A stretch of DNA of 64,000 nt from positions 1 through 64,000 of the forward strand of contig NZ_JAKEDU010000001.1 of NCBI RefSeq assembly GCF_021462405.1, in the 5' to 3' direction. The stretch is from Thermus tengchongensis. Lineage in GTDB: Bacteria; Deinococcota; Deinococci; Deinococcales; Thermaceae. Below the pieces are notes generated by a model that was not told the origin of the DNA, did no database searches, and saw only the letters and a list, made by a program, of their open reading frames with translations. A program made the position numbers and the translations under genes. Of this stretch, positions 1 through 6,635 are shown piece after piece. Positions within the stretch are counted from its first letter, which is position 1. Each line of letters begins with the position of its first letter.

Positions 1-457
1 CCCGCCGCCACACCGTCTCCACCGACACGTACCGCGTTCGCCCCCATCGGTACCCCAGGGCCAGGAGCCTCCGCCGCACCGTCCCCGGATGGAAGCGGGT
101 GAAGAACCGCCCCTCCAAGGCTTCCGCCAGCAGGGGCGCGGTCCAGGCCCTGTCCCCAGAGAGGAGTTCCTGCAGGTACGCGGTCATGGCCTCCGTCCAC
201 CGGGGCTTGGCCCCGGGGGCCTTGCCGTCGGCCAGGCCGTCGAGGCCCTGGCGCAGCCACCGCCTGAGGTCCCGCCGGGCTGTGGCCCGGTCCAGGCCCA
301 GGTGGCGGGCGATGCGGGGGGCGGTCCATCCTTGGGCCGCCAGGCGGACGGCCTGGGCGCGGCGGCGCACCTTGTGAGGCACCACGGGGTTGGTCTCCAG
401 TTCCCGCAGCTGGGCGTTTTCCTCAGGACTCAGGTGGATGCGCAGAGGGGCTGGCAT
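1..457 (-). CDS. IS630-family transposase, N-terminal part (partial)
   Basis: Reading leftward from an ATG at 455-457 the frame stays open to base 1 (152 codons). The product starts MPAPLRIHLSPEE, has a helix-turn-helix stretch around residues 35-70 (RRRAQAVRLAAQGW, then IARHLGLDRATARRDLRRW) and a second, winged-helix-like segment (TAPLLAEALEGRF). This bipartite DNA-binding N-terminus is typical of IS630/Tc1-mariner transposases; the DDE catalytic domain would lie outside the window, so activity cannot be judged. The DNA-binding part binds the terminal repeats. Family assignment is from the pattern of the N-terminus only. Confidence 0.65.
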   Translation of the reverse strand, partial: MPAPLRIHLSPEENAQLRELETNPVVPHKVRRRAQAVRLAAQGWTAPRIARHLGLDRATARRDLRRWLRQGLDGLADGKAPGAKPRWTEAMTAYLQELLSGDRAWTAPLLAEALEGRFFTRFHPGTVRRRLLALGYRWGRTRYVSVETVWRR

Positions 458-498
458 GGGGCAACTGTAACGGAGGGGCACTTAGCCACCTGAGCTCC
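1..498 (-). mobile_element. IS630-type insertion sequence, right end (partial)
   Basis: The left edge of the window holds the transposase start and terminal region of an insertion element that continues beyond base 1. IS630 elements insert at TA; a TA at 499-500 sits exactly where the neighbouring amylase ends, so base 498 is the proposed outer base. The presumed terminal repeat lies within 458-498, between the transposase ATG and the TA. The other end is outside the window, so inverted repeats and the TA duplication cannot be compared. Confidence 0.6.
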
Positions 499-2636
499 TA
501 CTGCCCCAGGTGGAGCAGGTACCGGAAGCTAAGGGGGGGCACGCTGACCTCCTTCCGGTACGTCCGGCCTTCTATGGGATCCCGCCACCCACCCGGCGGT
601 AAGGGTAAGGAGGCGGCCTCGAGGCCGCTGTTGAACGCCGCCAGCACCTCCCCTTCTCCCGGTTCCCCCCGGAAAAAGGCCAGAAGGTAGCCCTCACCGT
701 AGTAGGTCCGGAACACGGCGCTTCGAAGGGCCGGAAGCTCCCGCCGCCACCTTGCCAGCTCCCGGTAGAAGGCCAGGGTTTCCCCCTGGCACCTCCCCCA
801 CTGGAAGGGGTACCGGTTGAGCTCCAGTGGGGGATCCGCCGGCCTTTCCCCGGTGAAGCCGCACTCATCCCCCTGGAAGGTTACGGGGAGGCCTGGAAGG
901 GCATAGAGCATGGCCGCCGCCAAGCGTTGCCGGGCACGGGCCTCCGGGCTGGGGATGTCCTTCAAGCCGTCACCCCCCAGCTCCGTGAGCAGGCGGGCGG
1001 TGTCGTGGGAGGTGATCAAGTTGAAACCCATGCCCGCCACAGCTTCGGGGTAGAGGGCATAGACCCGGGCGAGATCAGCCAAGGCCCGGCGGGCGTTATA
1101 GAGGGCCAGGTTCCCTCCCCTGGCAAAGCGGAGCAGGATATCCCTGCCGATGGCGTAGTTCATCAGCGAGTCAAACTCGTCCCCTTGAAGCCAGCTCGGA
1201 TCCCTCTGCCAGATCTCCGCCACCAGGTAGACATCTGGCCTGATGGCCTTCAGCGCGGCCCGCATCTCCTTGAAAAAGGCATGGGGGTTCAGCACATCCC
1301 CGGGCACGTCCACCCGCACCCCGTCAAAGCCAAAGCGTACCCAATATTTGGCCACCTCAATCAGATAGCGCTTCACCCCGGGGTTTGCGGTGTTCAGCTT
1401 GGGCAGGCTCCCTAACCCCCACCATCCCTCGTAGGCCGATCCGTCACCCGGCACAAAGGGCCACCGCTTGATGAAGTACCAGTTCCAGTAAGGGGAACGG
1501 GGACCCCTTTTCACCACATCCTGGAAAGCCCAGAAGCCCAAACCGGTGTGGTTGGGAACGAAGTCGAAAACCACCCGCATGCCCCGGCGGTGGGCCTCGT
1601 CCAAAACCCTGCGCAAAAGGGCTTTGTCGCCGAACTTGGGCGAGACCTTGAGGTAGTCATGGGTGTCGTAGCCATGGGCTGAGCCGGAATCAAAGATCGG
1701 GTTCAAGTAGATCACGGTCACCCCCAGGGCTTCCAGATAGGGAAGCTTCGCTAGCACGCCGGCAAGATCCCCACCGAAGTATTGGTGGCAACAGTGCAAG
1801 GGCGAAGGGGGATCGCCCCAGCGGGAAAGATGGGGCCTGGCCCCAGAGGAGCGCTGCCACACCTGGTTAAAGCGGTACTCGTCGGTTTCCAGGGCCAGGG
1901 CGTCGTTGCTGGAATCCCCGTTGTAGAAGCGCTCGGGGAAGACCTGGTACCCCACCCCCTCCCCCACCCAGGCCACCTCGGCAAAGGGGTTGCTGGGAGG
2001 GGTAAAGGGGCCGAAGGCCTCCTCTTTCCCGTCCTGAGCGCGCACCCAGATGCGGTAAGCCCCTACGTCCTTAGGCAGGGTGCCACGCCAAACCTCGGTT
2101 CCCGGAAAATTCAGCTGAAGGTGCATGGGGAGCCTCTTTCCTTCCACCTCCACCCAGGCGGCCGCCACCGCCCCCTCCCCCGCCCGGAAGCGCACGGAAA
2201 GCTGGTTGTCGGCATAGGACACATACTGGGCGTCCAAGGGATCATGGGCGAAGCCCAGGGCCACGGGCTCCACGGGAGGGGTGGGGGCTACCGGGGCCTG
2301 GACCACGATGACGGCATTTCGCCCCCCGAAGCCATCGTCCACACACCCTGCCGCCTTCGGGTCCACCATGGGCGTGCCGAAGGTGGGATCGTGGCACATG
2401 TCCCTGGGCCACTGGCCGTTGATGAAGAACTTGTACTGGTGCTCCCCTGGATCCAGGTCCACGGTGACCGCCCAGGATCCGTCCTCCTTCTGCATGGGGG
2501 TTTCCCCCCAGCCGTTGAAGGAACCCCTTAGGCTTACCGAGTGCACCTCGAGGCCCGAAGGAGGGGTGTAGCGGAAGGCTACCGGGACCGCCAAGGGCAG
2601 GCTAAGCCATACCCACACCGCCAGGATCCTCCCCAT
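498..2636 (-). CDS. Secreted GH13 alpha-amylase / neopullulanase-like glycosidase
   Basis: Hydrolyses alpha-glucan outside the cytoplasm. A signal peptide (MGRILAVWVWLSLPLAVPVAF) is followed by a CBM48/AMPK-type glycogen-binding domain (about residues 22-112: GSFNGWG, GEHQYKFFINGQW), a CBM34-like N domain (about 125-215) and a GH13 barrel. Visible catalytic elements are nucleophile D443 in FDGVRVDV, acid/base E474 in LVAEIW and D545 in ITSHD; VVFDFVPNHTG is conserved region I. I chose ATG 2634-2636, preceded by AGGAGGG, rather than the GTG 18 nt upstream whose codons include that ribosome site. The stop TAG at 498-500 coincides with the TA at the IS630 boundary, so the extreme C-terminus could be altered by insertion. 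Exact specificity (starch, pullulan, cyclodextrin) is not decidable by eye. Confidence 0.88.
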   Translation of the reverse strand: MGRILAVWVWLSLPLAVPVAFRYTPPSGLEVHSVSLRGSFNGWGETPMQKEDGSWAVTVDLDPGEHQYKFFINGQWPRDMCHDPTFGTPMVDPKAAGCVDDGFGGRNAVIVVQAPVAPTPPVEPVALGFAHDPLDAQYVSYADNQLSVRFRAGEGAVAAAWVEVEGKRLPMHLQLNFPGTEVWRGTLPKDVGAYRIWVRAQDGKEEAFGPFTPPSNPFAEVAWVGEGVGYQVFPERFYNGDSSNDALALETDEYRFNQVWQRSSGARPHLSRWGDPPSPLHCCHQYFGGDLAGVLAKLPYLEALGVTVIYLNPIFDSGSAHGYDTHDYLKVSPKFGDKALLRRVLDEAHRRGMRVVFDFVPNHTGLGFWAFQDVVKRGPRSPYWNWYFIKRWPFVPGDGSAYEGWWGLGSLPKLNTANPGVKRYLIEVAKYWVRFGFDGVRVDVPGDVLNPHAFFKEMRAALKAIRPDVYLVAEIWQRDPSWLQGDEFDSLMNYAIGRDILLRFARGGNLALYNARRALADLARVYALYPEAVAGMGFNLITSHDTARLLTELGGDGLKDIPSPEARARQRLAAAMLYALPGLPVTFQGDECGFTGERPADPPLELNRYPFQWGRCQGETLAFYRELARWRRELPALRSAVFRTYYGEGYLLAFFRGEPGEGEVLAAFNSGLEAASLPLPPGGWRDPIEGRTYRKEVSVPPLSFRYLLHLGQ

Positions 2637-2660
2637 GCTCCCTCCTTTTCTCACCCCATA

Positions 2661-2699
2661 GAAGCGCTTCCATCACACTCCCATTACCCTTTTGCGCAA
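2661..2699 (-). promoter_or_regulatory. Amylase promoter with LacI-type operator palindrome
   Basis: Reading leftward: -35 TTGCGC (2694-2699), 16-bp spacer, -10 TGTGAT (2672-2677), then the perfect palindrome GAAGCGCTTC (2661-2670) at the expected transcription start. A central CG flanked by GAAG/CTTC is the style of LacI/MalR/CcpA-family operators, which fits sugar control of the amylase. The regulator is not in the window. Confidence 0.5.
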
Positions 2700-2790
2700 C
2701 CCCAGAGGGAGCCGGGCCGCAAATCCCTCACCCACCTACGGATTCCGTCCCCCTGAGGAATGCCTCGGCCCTTGGTAAGGATAACGAAGG

Positions 2791-2802
2791 TACCATGGAC
2801 GT
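2791..2802 (+). promoter_or_regulatory. Possible leaderless -10 box for the gene at 2803
   Basis: TACCAT (2791-2796) lies 6 nt before the ATG at 2803, and no well-spaced Shine-Dalgarno is present. This is the spacing expected when transcription starts at the start codon. No good -35 hexamer is visible. Confidence 0.35.
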
Positions 2803-3489
2803 ATGCGCCTTATCGGCGTTGCCACTCAGTATCGCCAGAACGAGGGCCTCATGAACCAGAGGTTCTGGGGCCTCCTGGAGTTCTACCTGGAGGCCCTTGC
2901 CTCCCAGGGCCTGGCCCATGTCCTCCTGCCGCCGCAGGCACCGGAGGCTTTGGAGCGCATCCTGCCGCATCTGGACGGGCTTCTCCTCCCCGGAGGCGGG
3001 GACGTGGACCCGGCCCGCTACGGGGAGGAGCCTCACCCCCGCCTGGGGGAGGTGAGCCCGGAGAGGGACGCCCACGAGCTCTTCCTGGCCCGCTACGCCG
3101 CGGAGAAGGGCCTCCCGGCCCTGGGCGTATGCCGGGGCATCCAGGTGATGAACGTGGCCTTGGGGGGAACGCTCTACCAGGACCTCGAGGCCCAGGGCTT
3201 TACCGAGGTGCAGCACCACCAGAAAAGCCCCGCGCCCGCCCTGGGCCACCTCGTCCGCCAGGTGGCGTCAGGCCCGCTCTCCCGGCTCTTCCCCGAAACT
3301 TTCCGCGTGAACTCCTACCACCACCAGGGCCTGAAGGCTCTGGGAAGAGGGCTGAAGCCCCTGGCGGTGGCCCCGGACGGGCTGGTGGAAGCCGTGGCCC
3401 TGGAGGGGCATCCCCTCTTCCTGGGGGTGCAGTGGCACCCCGAGCTCCTCCAGGAGCACTGGGGCCTTTTTGGCCTCCTGAAGGGGTAG
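2803..3489 (+). CDS. Class I glutamine-amidotransferase-like gamma-glutamyl hydrolase (PuuD-like)
   Basis: Predicted cytoplasmic peptidase C26-type enzyme that cleaves gamma-glutamyl amide bonds such as gamma-glutamyl-GABA. The 228-residue protein has the nucleophile elbow GVCRGIQ (C110), LLPGGGDVDP (oxyanion-side loop, residues 61-70), the SYHHQ motif (171-175) and GVQWHPE with H212 and E214 completing the Cys-His-Glu triad. Length matches stand-alone family members. It is divergent from the amylase and separated from the next cluster. No partner genes (puuA/B/C) are nearby, so the substrate is unknown. Confidence 0.85.
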   Translation: MRLIGVATQYRQNEGLMNQRFWGLLEFYLEALASQGLAHVLLPPQAPEALERILPHLDGLLLPGGGDVDPARYGEEPHPRLGEVSPERDAHELFLARYAAEKGLPALGVCRGIQVMNVALGGTLYQDLEAQGFTEVQHHQKSPAPALGHLVRQVASGPLSRLFPETFRVNSYHHQGLKALGRGLKPLAVAPDGLVEAVALEGHPLFLGVQWHPELLQEHWGLFGLLKG

Positions 3490-3492
3490 TCG

Positions 3493-3547
3493 TTCACCAC
3501 ACGTTCACACGGGAGGCCTTCTCCCTTCACCTCCTCCCCCCTACCCT
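3493..3547 (+). promoter_or_regulatory. Promoter with 11-bp-phased TTCAC repeats
   Basis: TTCAC occurs at 3493-3497, 3504-3508 (11 bp later) and 3526-3530 (22 bp later), all in phase; TACCCT at 3542-3547 is a candidate -10, 11 nt beyond the last repeat. OmpR/PhoB-type response regulators bind direct repeats with an 11-bp period. The same design recurs at 4388-4419 and 4815-4846. Confidence 0.5.
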
Positions 3548-3584
3548 AGGGGCGACCCTGGGAAGGGTCAGAAAGGAGAAGGCC

Positions 3585-3941
3585 ATGAAAGGCAACGCTT
3601 GGTTGGTTCTGGCAGGACTGGTGGCGGCGGGGCTGGCGGTGGCGTATGGACCTCGGGCTGGCTTCGGCGTGGGCACGCCCCAAGCAGGGGTGGTAGCGGG
3701 CCTGGCGGGCACCCTCCACGACGAAGCGGCTTCCCTCCTGGGCCTCACCCCGGAGGAGCTGGTGGCCCTGCACCAGCAGGGCAAGACCCTGGCGCAGATC
3801 GCCCAGGAGCTGGGGATGGACCCCGCCAAGCTGGAGGCAGAGCTGGTGGAAGCCCGCAACTCCGCCATTGACCAGGCGGTGCAGGCGGGCGCCCTGCCTC
3901 CTCACCCTGGCGGAAAGCGGGGGCCTGCGGCTTACGCCTGA
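3585..3941 (+). CDS. Small secreted protein, C-terminus replaced at a deletion junction
   Basis: Starts at ATG 3585 behind GAAAGGAGAAGGCC. A signal peptide (MKGNAWLVLAGLVAAGLAVAYG) precedes a helical module LGLTPEELVALHQQGKTL followed by IAQELGMD and IDQAVQAG. This pattern is known from small exported proteins of unknown function often found near two-component genes. In such proteins the AVQAG step is normally followed by another helix (LTxEQA-like). Here the frame instead runs through about 15 unrelated codons that overlap, out of frame, the interior of a histidine-kinase gene. I infer that a deletion fused the 5' part of this gene to the kinase. Function unknown. Confidence 0.6.
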   Translation: MKGNAWLVLAGLVAAGLAVAYGPRAGFGVGTPQAGVVAGLAGTLHDEAASLLGLTPEELVALHQQGKTLAQIAQELGMDPAKLEAELVEARNSAIDQAVQAGALPPHPGGKRGPAAYA

Positions 3942-4416
3942 GCCCCTGGACCCCCAGGATCTGGTGCGCGGGGTCCTGGAGGGCTACGCCGGCCAGGCGG
4001 CAGCCAAGGGGGTGGCCCTCCAGGTCCTGGGAAGCGCCCCTCCCCTCCTTGCGGACCGGGAGGCCCTAAAGCGCGTCCTGCACAACCTCCTGGACAACGC
4101 CCTCCGCTATACCCCTCCCGGGGGGCGGGTGGAGGTGTCCTTGGAGACGCAGGGAGGCGAGGTACGCCTGGCGGTGCGGGACACGGGGCCCGGCCTGAAA
4201 CCAGGAGAGGAAGAGCGGGTCTTCCAACGCTTCTACCGGGGCGACCCCGCCCGCAGCCGTGGGGGTAGCGGGCTGGGTCTAGCCATCGCCAAGAGCCTGG
4301 TGGAGGCCATGGGCGGCCGCGTGCGGGCGGGCAACCACCCCGAGGGAAGAGCCTGGTTCGCCCTCTGGCTCCCCCAGGCCGGGGGCGTTTACGCTCCGTT
4401 TACCACTGAAGCCTAG
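3868..4416 (+). pseudogene. Histidine kinase fragment (ATPase domain only)
   Basis: An open frame from ATG 3868 encodes only the C-terminal part of a sensor kinase. From about residue 11 it has the linker after the DHp helices (LLTLAESGGLRLTPEPL), then a complete HATPase_c domain: N box HNLLDNALRYTP, G1 DTGPGL, F-box-like RFYRGD and G2 GGSGLGLAIA. Sensor, transmembrane helices, HAMP and the phospho-accepting H box are missing. The first ~10 codons are the shifted frame of the upstream gene, placing the junction near 3895-3900. The matching response regulator was presumably lost in the same deletion. A stand-alone ATPase fragment could still be made but could not autophosphorylate. Confidence 0.75.
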
Positions 4417-4419
4417 CCT
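4388..4419 (+). promoter_or_regulatory. Promoter with TTTAC-N6-TTTAC repeats
   Basis: TTTAC at 4388-4392 and 4399-4403 (11-bp period), then 10 nt, then TAGCCT (4414-4419) as -10. The site lies inside the 3' end of the kinase fragment and drives the lipoprotein at 4438. Spacing and -10 are identical to the site at 4815-4846. Confidence 0.6.
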
Positions 4420-4437
4420 CGTGGATGGAGGTGGAGG

Positions 4438-4773
4438 ATGAGTAGAAAGCCCGCCATCTTCTGGAGCGGTTTGGTCCTCCTGGCCGCCTGCCAGCTGGCG
4501 CCGCAAAGCGGAGAGGGGTTCCAGGCCTTGGGGGTGTTGGGGGGCACGCCGGAGCGGCCAACCCTGATGGGCAAGGTTCTGGACACCGCTGGGGCTAACC
4601 TCACTTGGGCTACCTTGACCACCACCCCCAGCACCCAGTTTGAGGCCCGCGACCAGCACCTGACCCGGGAAGACTTCTTTACCCTCCTGCGGGAGGGCGA
4701 CCGGGTGGAGGTCAAGGGCACCCTCTCCGGAACCACCATCCAGGCCAGCAAGGTGGAGCTGAAAGGGCGCTAG
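4438..4773 (+). CDS. Lipoprotein with DUF5666-like domain
   Basis: A 111-residue envelope lipoprotein. The signal sequence ends in the lipobox LLAAC (lipidated Cys about residue 18). The mature part has one small beta domain (about 42-111: GKVLD, STQFEA, LREGDRVEVKGTLSG, IQASKVEL) resembling DUF5666, an OB-like fold of unknown function. GGAGG stands just before the ATG. It is the first gene of a run with YceI, a pentaheme cytochrome and a two-component pair, and the last gene of that run (8499-9071) has a similar domain. Suggested role: envelope sensing or binding; this is inference only. Confidence 0.7.
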   Translation: MSRKPAIFWSGLVLLAACQLAPQSGEGFQALGVLGGTPERPTLMGKVLDTAGANLTWATLTTTPSTQFEARDQHLTREDFFTLLREGDRVEVKGTLSGTTIQASKVELKGR

Positions 4774-4787
4774 AGGAAACCTTTCGG

Positions 4788-4810
4788 GGGCGGGGCTACT
4801 GGCCCCGCCC
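4788..4810 (+). terminator. GC hairpin, terminator-like without T run
   Basis: GGGCGGGGC (4788-4796), 5-nt loop, GCCCCGCCC (4802-4810): a perfect 9-bp stem just after the lipoprotein stop. It is followed only by a short CTTCGCTT, so intrinsic termination may be partial. A new promoter begins immediately downstream. Confidence 0.5.
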
Positions 4811-4814
4811 TTCG

Positions 4815-4846
4815 CTTACGGAAGATTTACGGAGACGCTCTAGCCT
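4815..4846 (+). promoter_or_regulatory. Promoter with CTTAC-N6-TTTAC repeats
   Basis: CTTAC (4815-4819) and TTTAC (4826-4830) are 11 bp apart; 10 nt later comes TAGCCT (4841-4846). Drives the yceI-cytochrome operon starting at 4863. The repeats occupy the -35 region, as expected for activation by an OmpR-family regulator. Confidence 0.6.
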
Positions 4847-4862
4847 AAAGGCGAGGAGGTGG

Positions 4863-5384
4863 ATGAAGATGCGCTGGATGACGCTTCTTCTCACACTGGG
4901 ATGGGCCTTGGCCACCGGGTACCAGGTGCAAGGGGAAGCCGTGTACGAAGCTCGGGCGCCCCTGGGGGCTTTCCAGGGGGTCAACCCTACCCTGAAGGGG
5001 CAGGTGGTCTTTGACCTCACCAAGGGCCAGCTCCAAGGAAGGGTGTGCCTGGATCTCGCCGCCTGGGACTCCAAGGAACCCCTTAGGGACCGCCATACCC
5101 GCGACATGTTCCAGGTGGACCGCTATCCCCAAGCCTGCCTCACCGTGGCCGGCTACGACGCGCAAAAGGGTCTGGTGCAGGGCACGCTCAGCCTGCACGG
5201 GGTAGAGAAAAAGGTGGCCTGGCCCCTTCGCTACACCCTCGCGGAGGGGGGCAAGCGGGTCAGCTTTGAAGGGGAGTTCGAGCTCCTTCTGAGCGACTAC
5301 GGGCTGAAGGCCCCCACCTTCATGGGGATGCGGGTGCAAGACCGGGTCATGGTGCGGGTCAAGGGGCAGGGGGTGGCCCAGTGA
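4863..5384 (+). CDS. YceI-family periplasmic protein
   Basis: 173 residues with a signal peptide (MKMRWMTLLLTLGWALATG) and a YceI lipocalin-like barrel: YQVQGEAVYEAR, VVFDLTKGQLQGRVCLDL, DRHTRDMFQVDRYPQ (the family's characteristic segment), TLSLHGVEKKVAWPLRY and the final strands. YceI proteins bind long isoprenoid lipids and often sit beside cytochromes. GAGGAGGTGG precedes the ATG. The stop overlaps the cytochrome gene by 4 nt, so the two are translationally coupled. A role with quinone-like lipids for the cytochrome is inference. Confidence 0.85.
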   Translation: MKMRWMTLLLTLGWALATGYQVQGEAVYEARAPLGAFQGVNPTLKGQVVFDLTKGQLQGRVCLDLAAWDSKEPLRDRHTRDMFQVDRYPQACLTVAGYDAQKGLVQGTLSLHGVEKKVAWPLRYTLAEGGKRVSFEGEFELLLSDYGLKAPTFMGMRVQDRVMVRVKGQGVAQ

Positions 5385-6172
5385 GGCGCCTCGGATGGCT
5401 TCTTCTGGTGGGGCTGGCCCTGGCCGGCGAAGGCGAGCGCTACCTCTACGTGCGCTGGGATGCGGAGAAGGGCCAAGCCCTCCTTTCCAACGGCGCGCCG
5501 CTGCCGCCAGGGGTGCCCCTCATCCCGGGACAGTACGTGGAGCTGGAAAAGGGGCGGCTTAAACCCAAGCGGCAATGGCAACCCCCGCAGGACCTGGTGC
5601 GGGTGTATACCCCCCGGGAGGTCAGCCGGGTGGTCTTTAGCCACGAGCGCCATTTCGCCGCTCTAGGGGCAAAGGGAAGTACTTGCGAGAGCTGCCATAC
5701 CGCCTTGGACGCAAACAAAGCGTGGAAGAGCCTAGCCCCTACCCCGGCCCTCGAGTCCCACGGGGCCACCTCCCTAGGCCGCTTCTGCGCCACCTGCCAC
5801 GACGGTAAGACCCGGCCCACCTCCGTGCCAGGAAACCAGAGCCCCCTCAGCACCCCCATCTTCACCGCCTTCGGCCGCAAGGGGGAAGCCTCCTGCGCCC
5901 ACTGCCATGCCCCCAAAGATCACGGGCAGGACTTCACCTCTGGTCACGGAGAGCTAGCAGAAGACGGGGGATCGAGGCAGTGCGCCACCTGCCACCGGGG
6001 AGCTTCGGGCCTCACCGCTCAGGAGCGTACCCTGGTCCAAGCCTTCCAAAGGGCGCAACTGGCCCTGATCCACAACCCCGAGGACGAAAAGGCCTTTAAT
6101 GCGGTCCTCCCTGCCAACTTCTGCGCCTACTGCCACGGGCTGGACAGGGAGGCCTGGGGCGGGAAAGACTAA
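5381..6172 (+). CDS. Secreted pentaheme c-type cytochrome
   Basis: 263 residues with a signal peptide (MRRLGWLLLVGLALAGEG) and five CxxCH heme motifs: CESCH (102-106), CATCH (136-140), CAHCH (172-176), CATCH (201-205) and CAYCH (248-252). VVFSHERHF before the first motif supplies likely distal His ligands, as in c7/c3-type multiheme proteins. Probably a periplasmic electron carrier or reductase subunit. It starts with GTG overlapping the yceI stop. No catalytic partner (molybdopterin or NrfA-like) is encoded here, so the acceptor is unknown. Confidence 0.85.
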   Translation: MRRLGWLLLVGLALAGEGERYLYVRWDAEKGQALLSNGAPLPPGVPLIPGQYVELEKGRLKPKRQWQPPQDLVRVYTPREVSRVVFSHERHFAALGAKGSTCESCHTALDANKAWKSLAPTPALESHGATSLGRFCATCHDGKTRPTSVPGNQSPLSTPIFTAFGRKGEASCAHCHAPKDHGQDFTSGHGELAEDGGSRQCATCHRGASGLTAQERTLVQAFQRAQLALIHNPEDEKAFNAVLPANFCAYCHGLDREAWGGKD

Positions 6173-6182
6173 AGGCGAAGCC

Positions 6183-6635
6183 ATGGGAGAACTCTTGGAA
6201 AAGCGCTTCCCCGACCTGGTGGCCCTCCTGGTAGCCCTGGGCTTCATGACCCTTTTGGCCGAGCTCCTCCCCACCGGGCACACGGAAGGGCTGCAGGTGC
6301 TGGCCCCCGTAGCCGCAGGAGTGGGGGCAGGCCTCACGGCCCTAGGGCTTCTGGTACCGCGGCTCCACCTACCCTCCCTAGCCGCCCTCCTTCTCGTGGG
6401 CGCCAGCGGCCTGGTAGGCCTGGTGGTGCACCTGGAGGAGTCCTTGGAAGGAGCAGGCATGGGCTGGGTGCAGACGGTGGACGAGGAGGGCTACGCGTAC
6501 CCCGGGTACCCGCAAGAGGCGGAGGGTGGGCAGGCCGGGGAGGAACCTGAGGGGAACCCTCCGCCCCTGGCCCCCCTCAGCCTCTCGGGCCTGGGGCTCC
6601 TTGGGGCTTTGGCCCTGTATGTGAAGCGGCCATGA
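6183..6635 (+). CDS. Membrane protein of unknown function
   Basis: 150 residues from ATG 6183, 10 nt after the cytochrome stop. Three hydrophobic segments are visible in the N-terminal half (LVALLVALGFMTLLAELL; LAPVAAGVGAGLTALGLLV; LAALLLVGASGLVGLVVHL), then a polar acidic, Pro/Gly-rich stretch (VDEEGYAYPGYPQEAEGG) and a last helix (LGLLGALALYV). No family was recognised. The 4-nt overlap with the response-regulator gene and the operon context suggest a membrane partner of the cytochrome or sensor. Confidence 0.65.
   Translation: MGELLEKRFPDLVALLVALGFMTLLAELLPTGHTEGLQVLAPVAAGVGAGLTALGLLVPRLHLPSLAALLLVGASGLVGLVVHLEESLEGAGMGWVQTVDEEGYAYPGYPQEAEGGQAGEEPEGNPPPLAPLSLSGLGLLGALALYVKRP

Noticed and set aside
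89-493. Rightward frame across the IS630 region
   Set aside because: It mirrors the transposase gene, which reads leftward with a clear helix-turn-helix.
2760-3584. Long frame upstream of ATG 3585 that would make a 393-residue protein
   Set aside because: It runs antisense-like through another frame of the amidotransferase gene, is Pro/Gly/Arg-rich shadow sequence, and the signal peptide begins at 3585.
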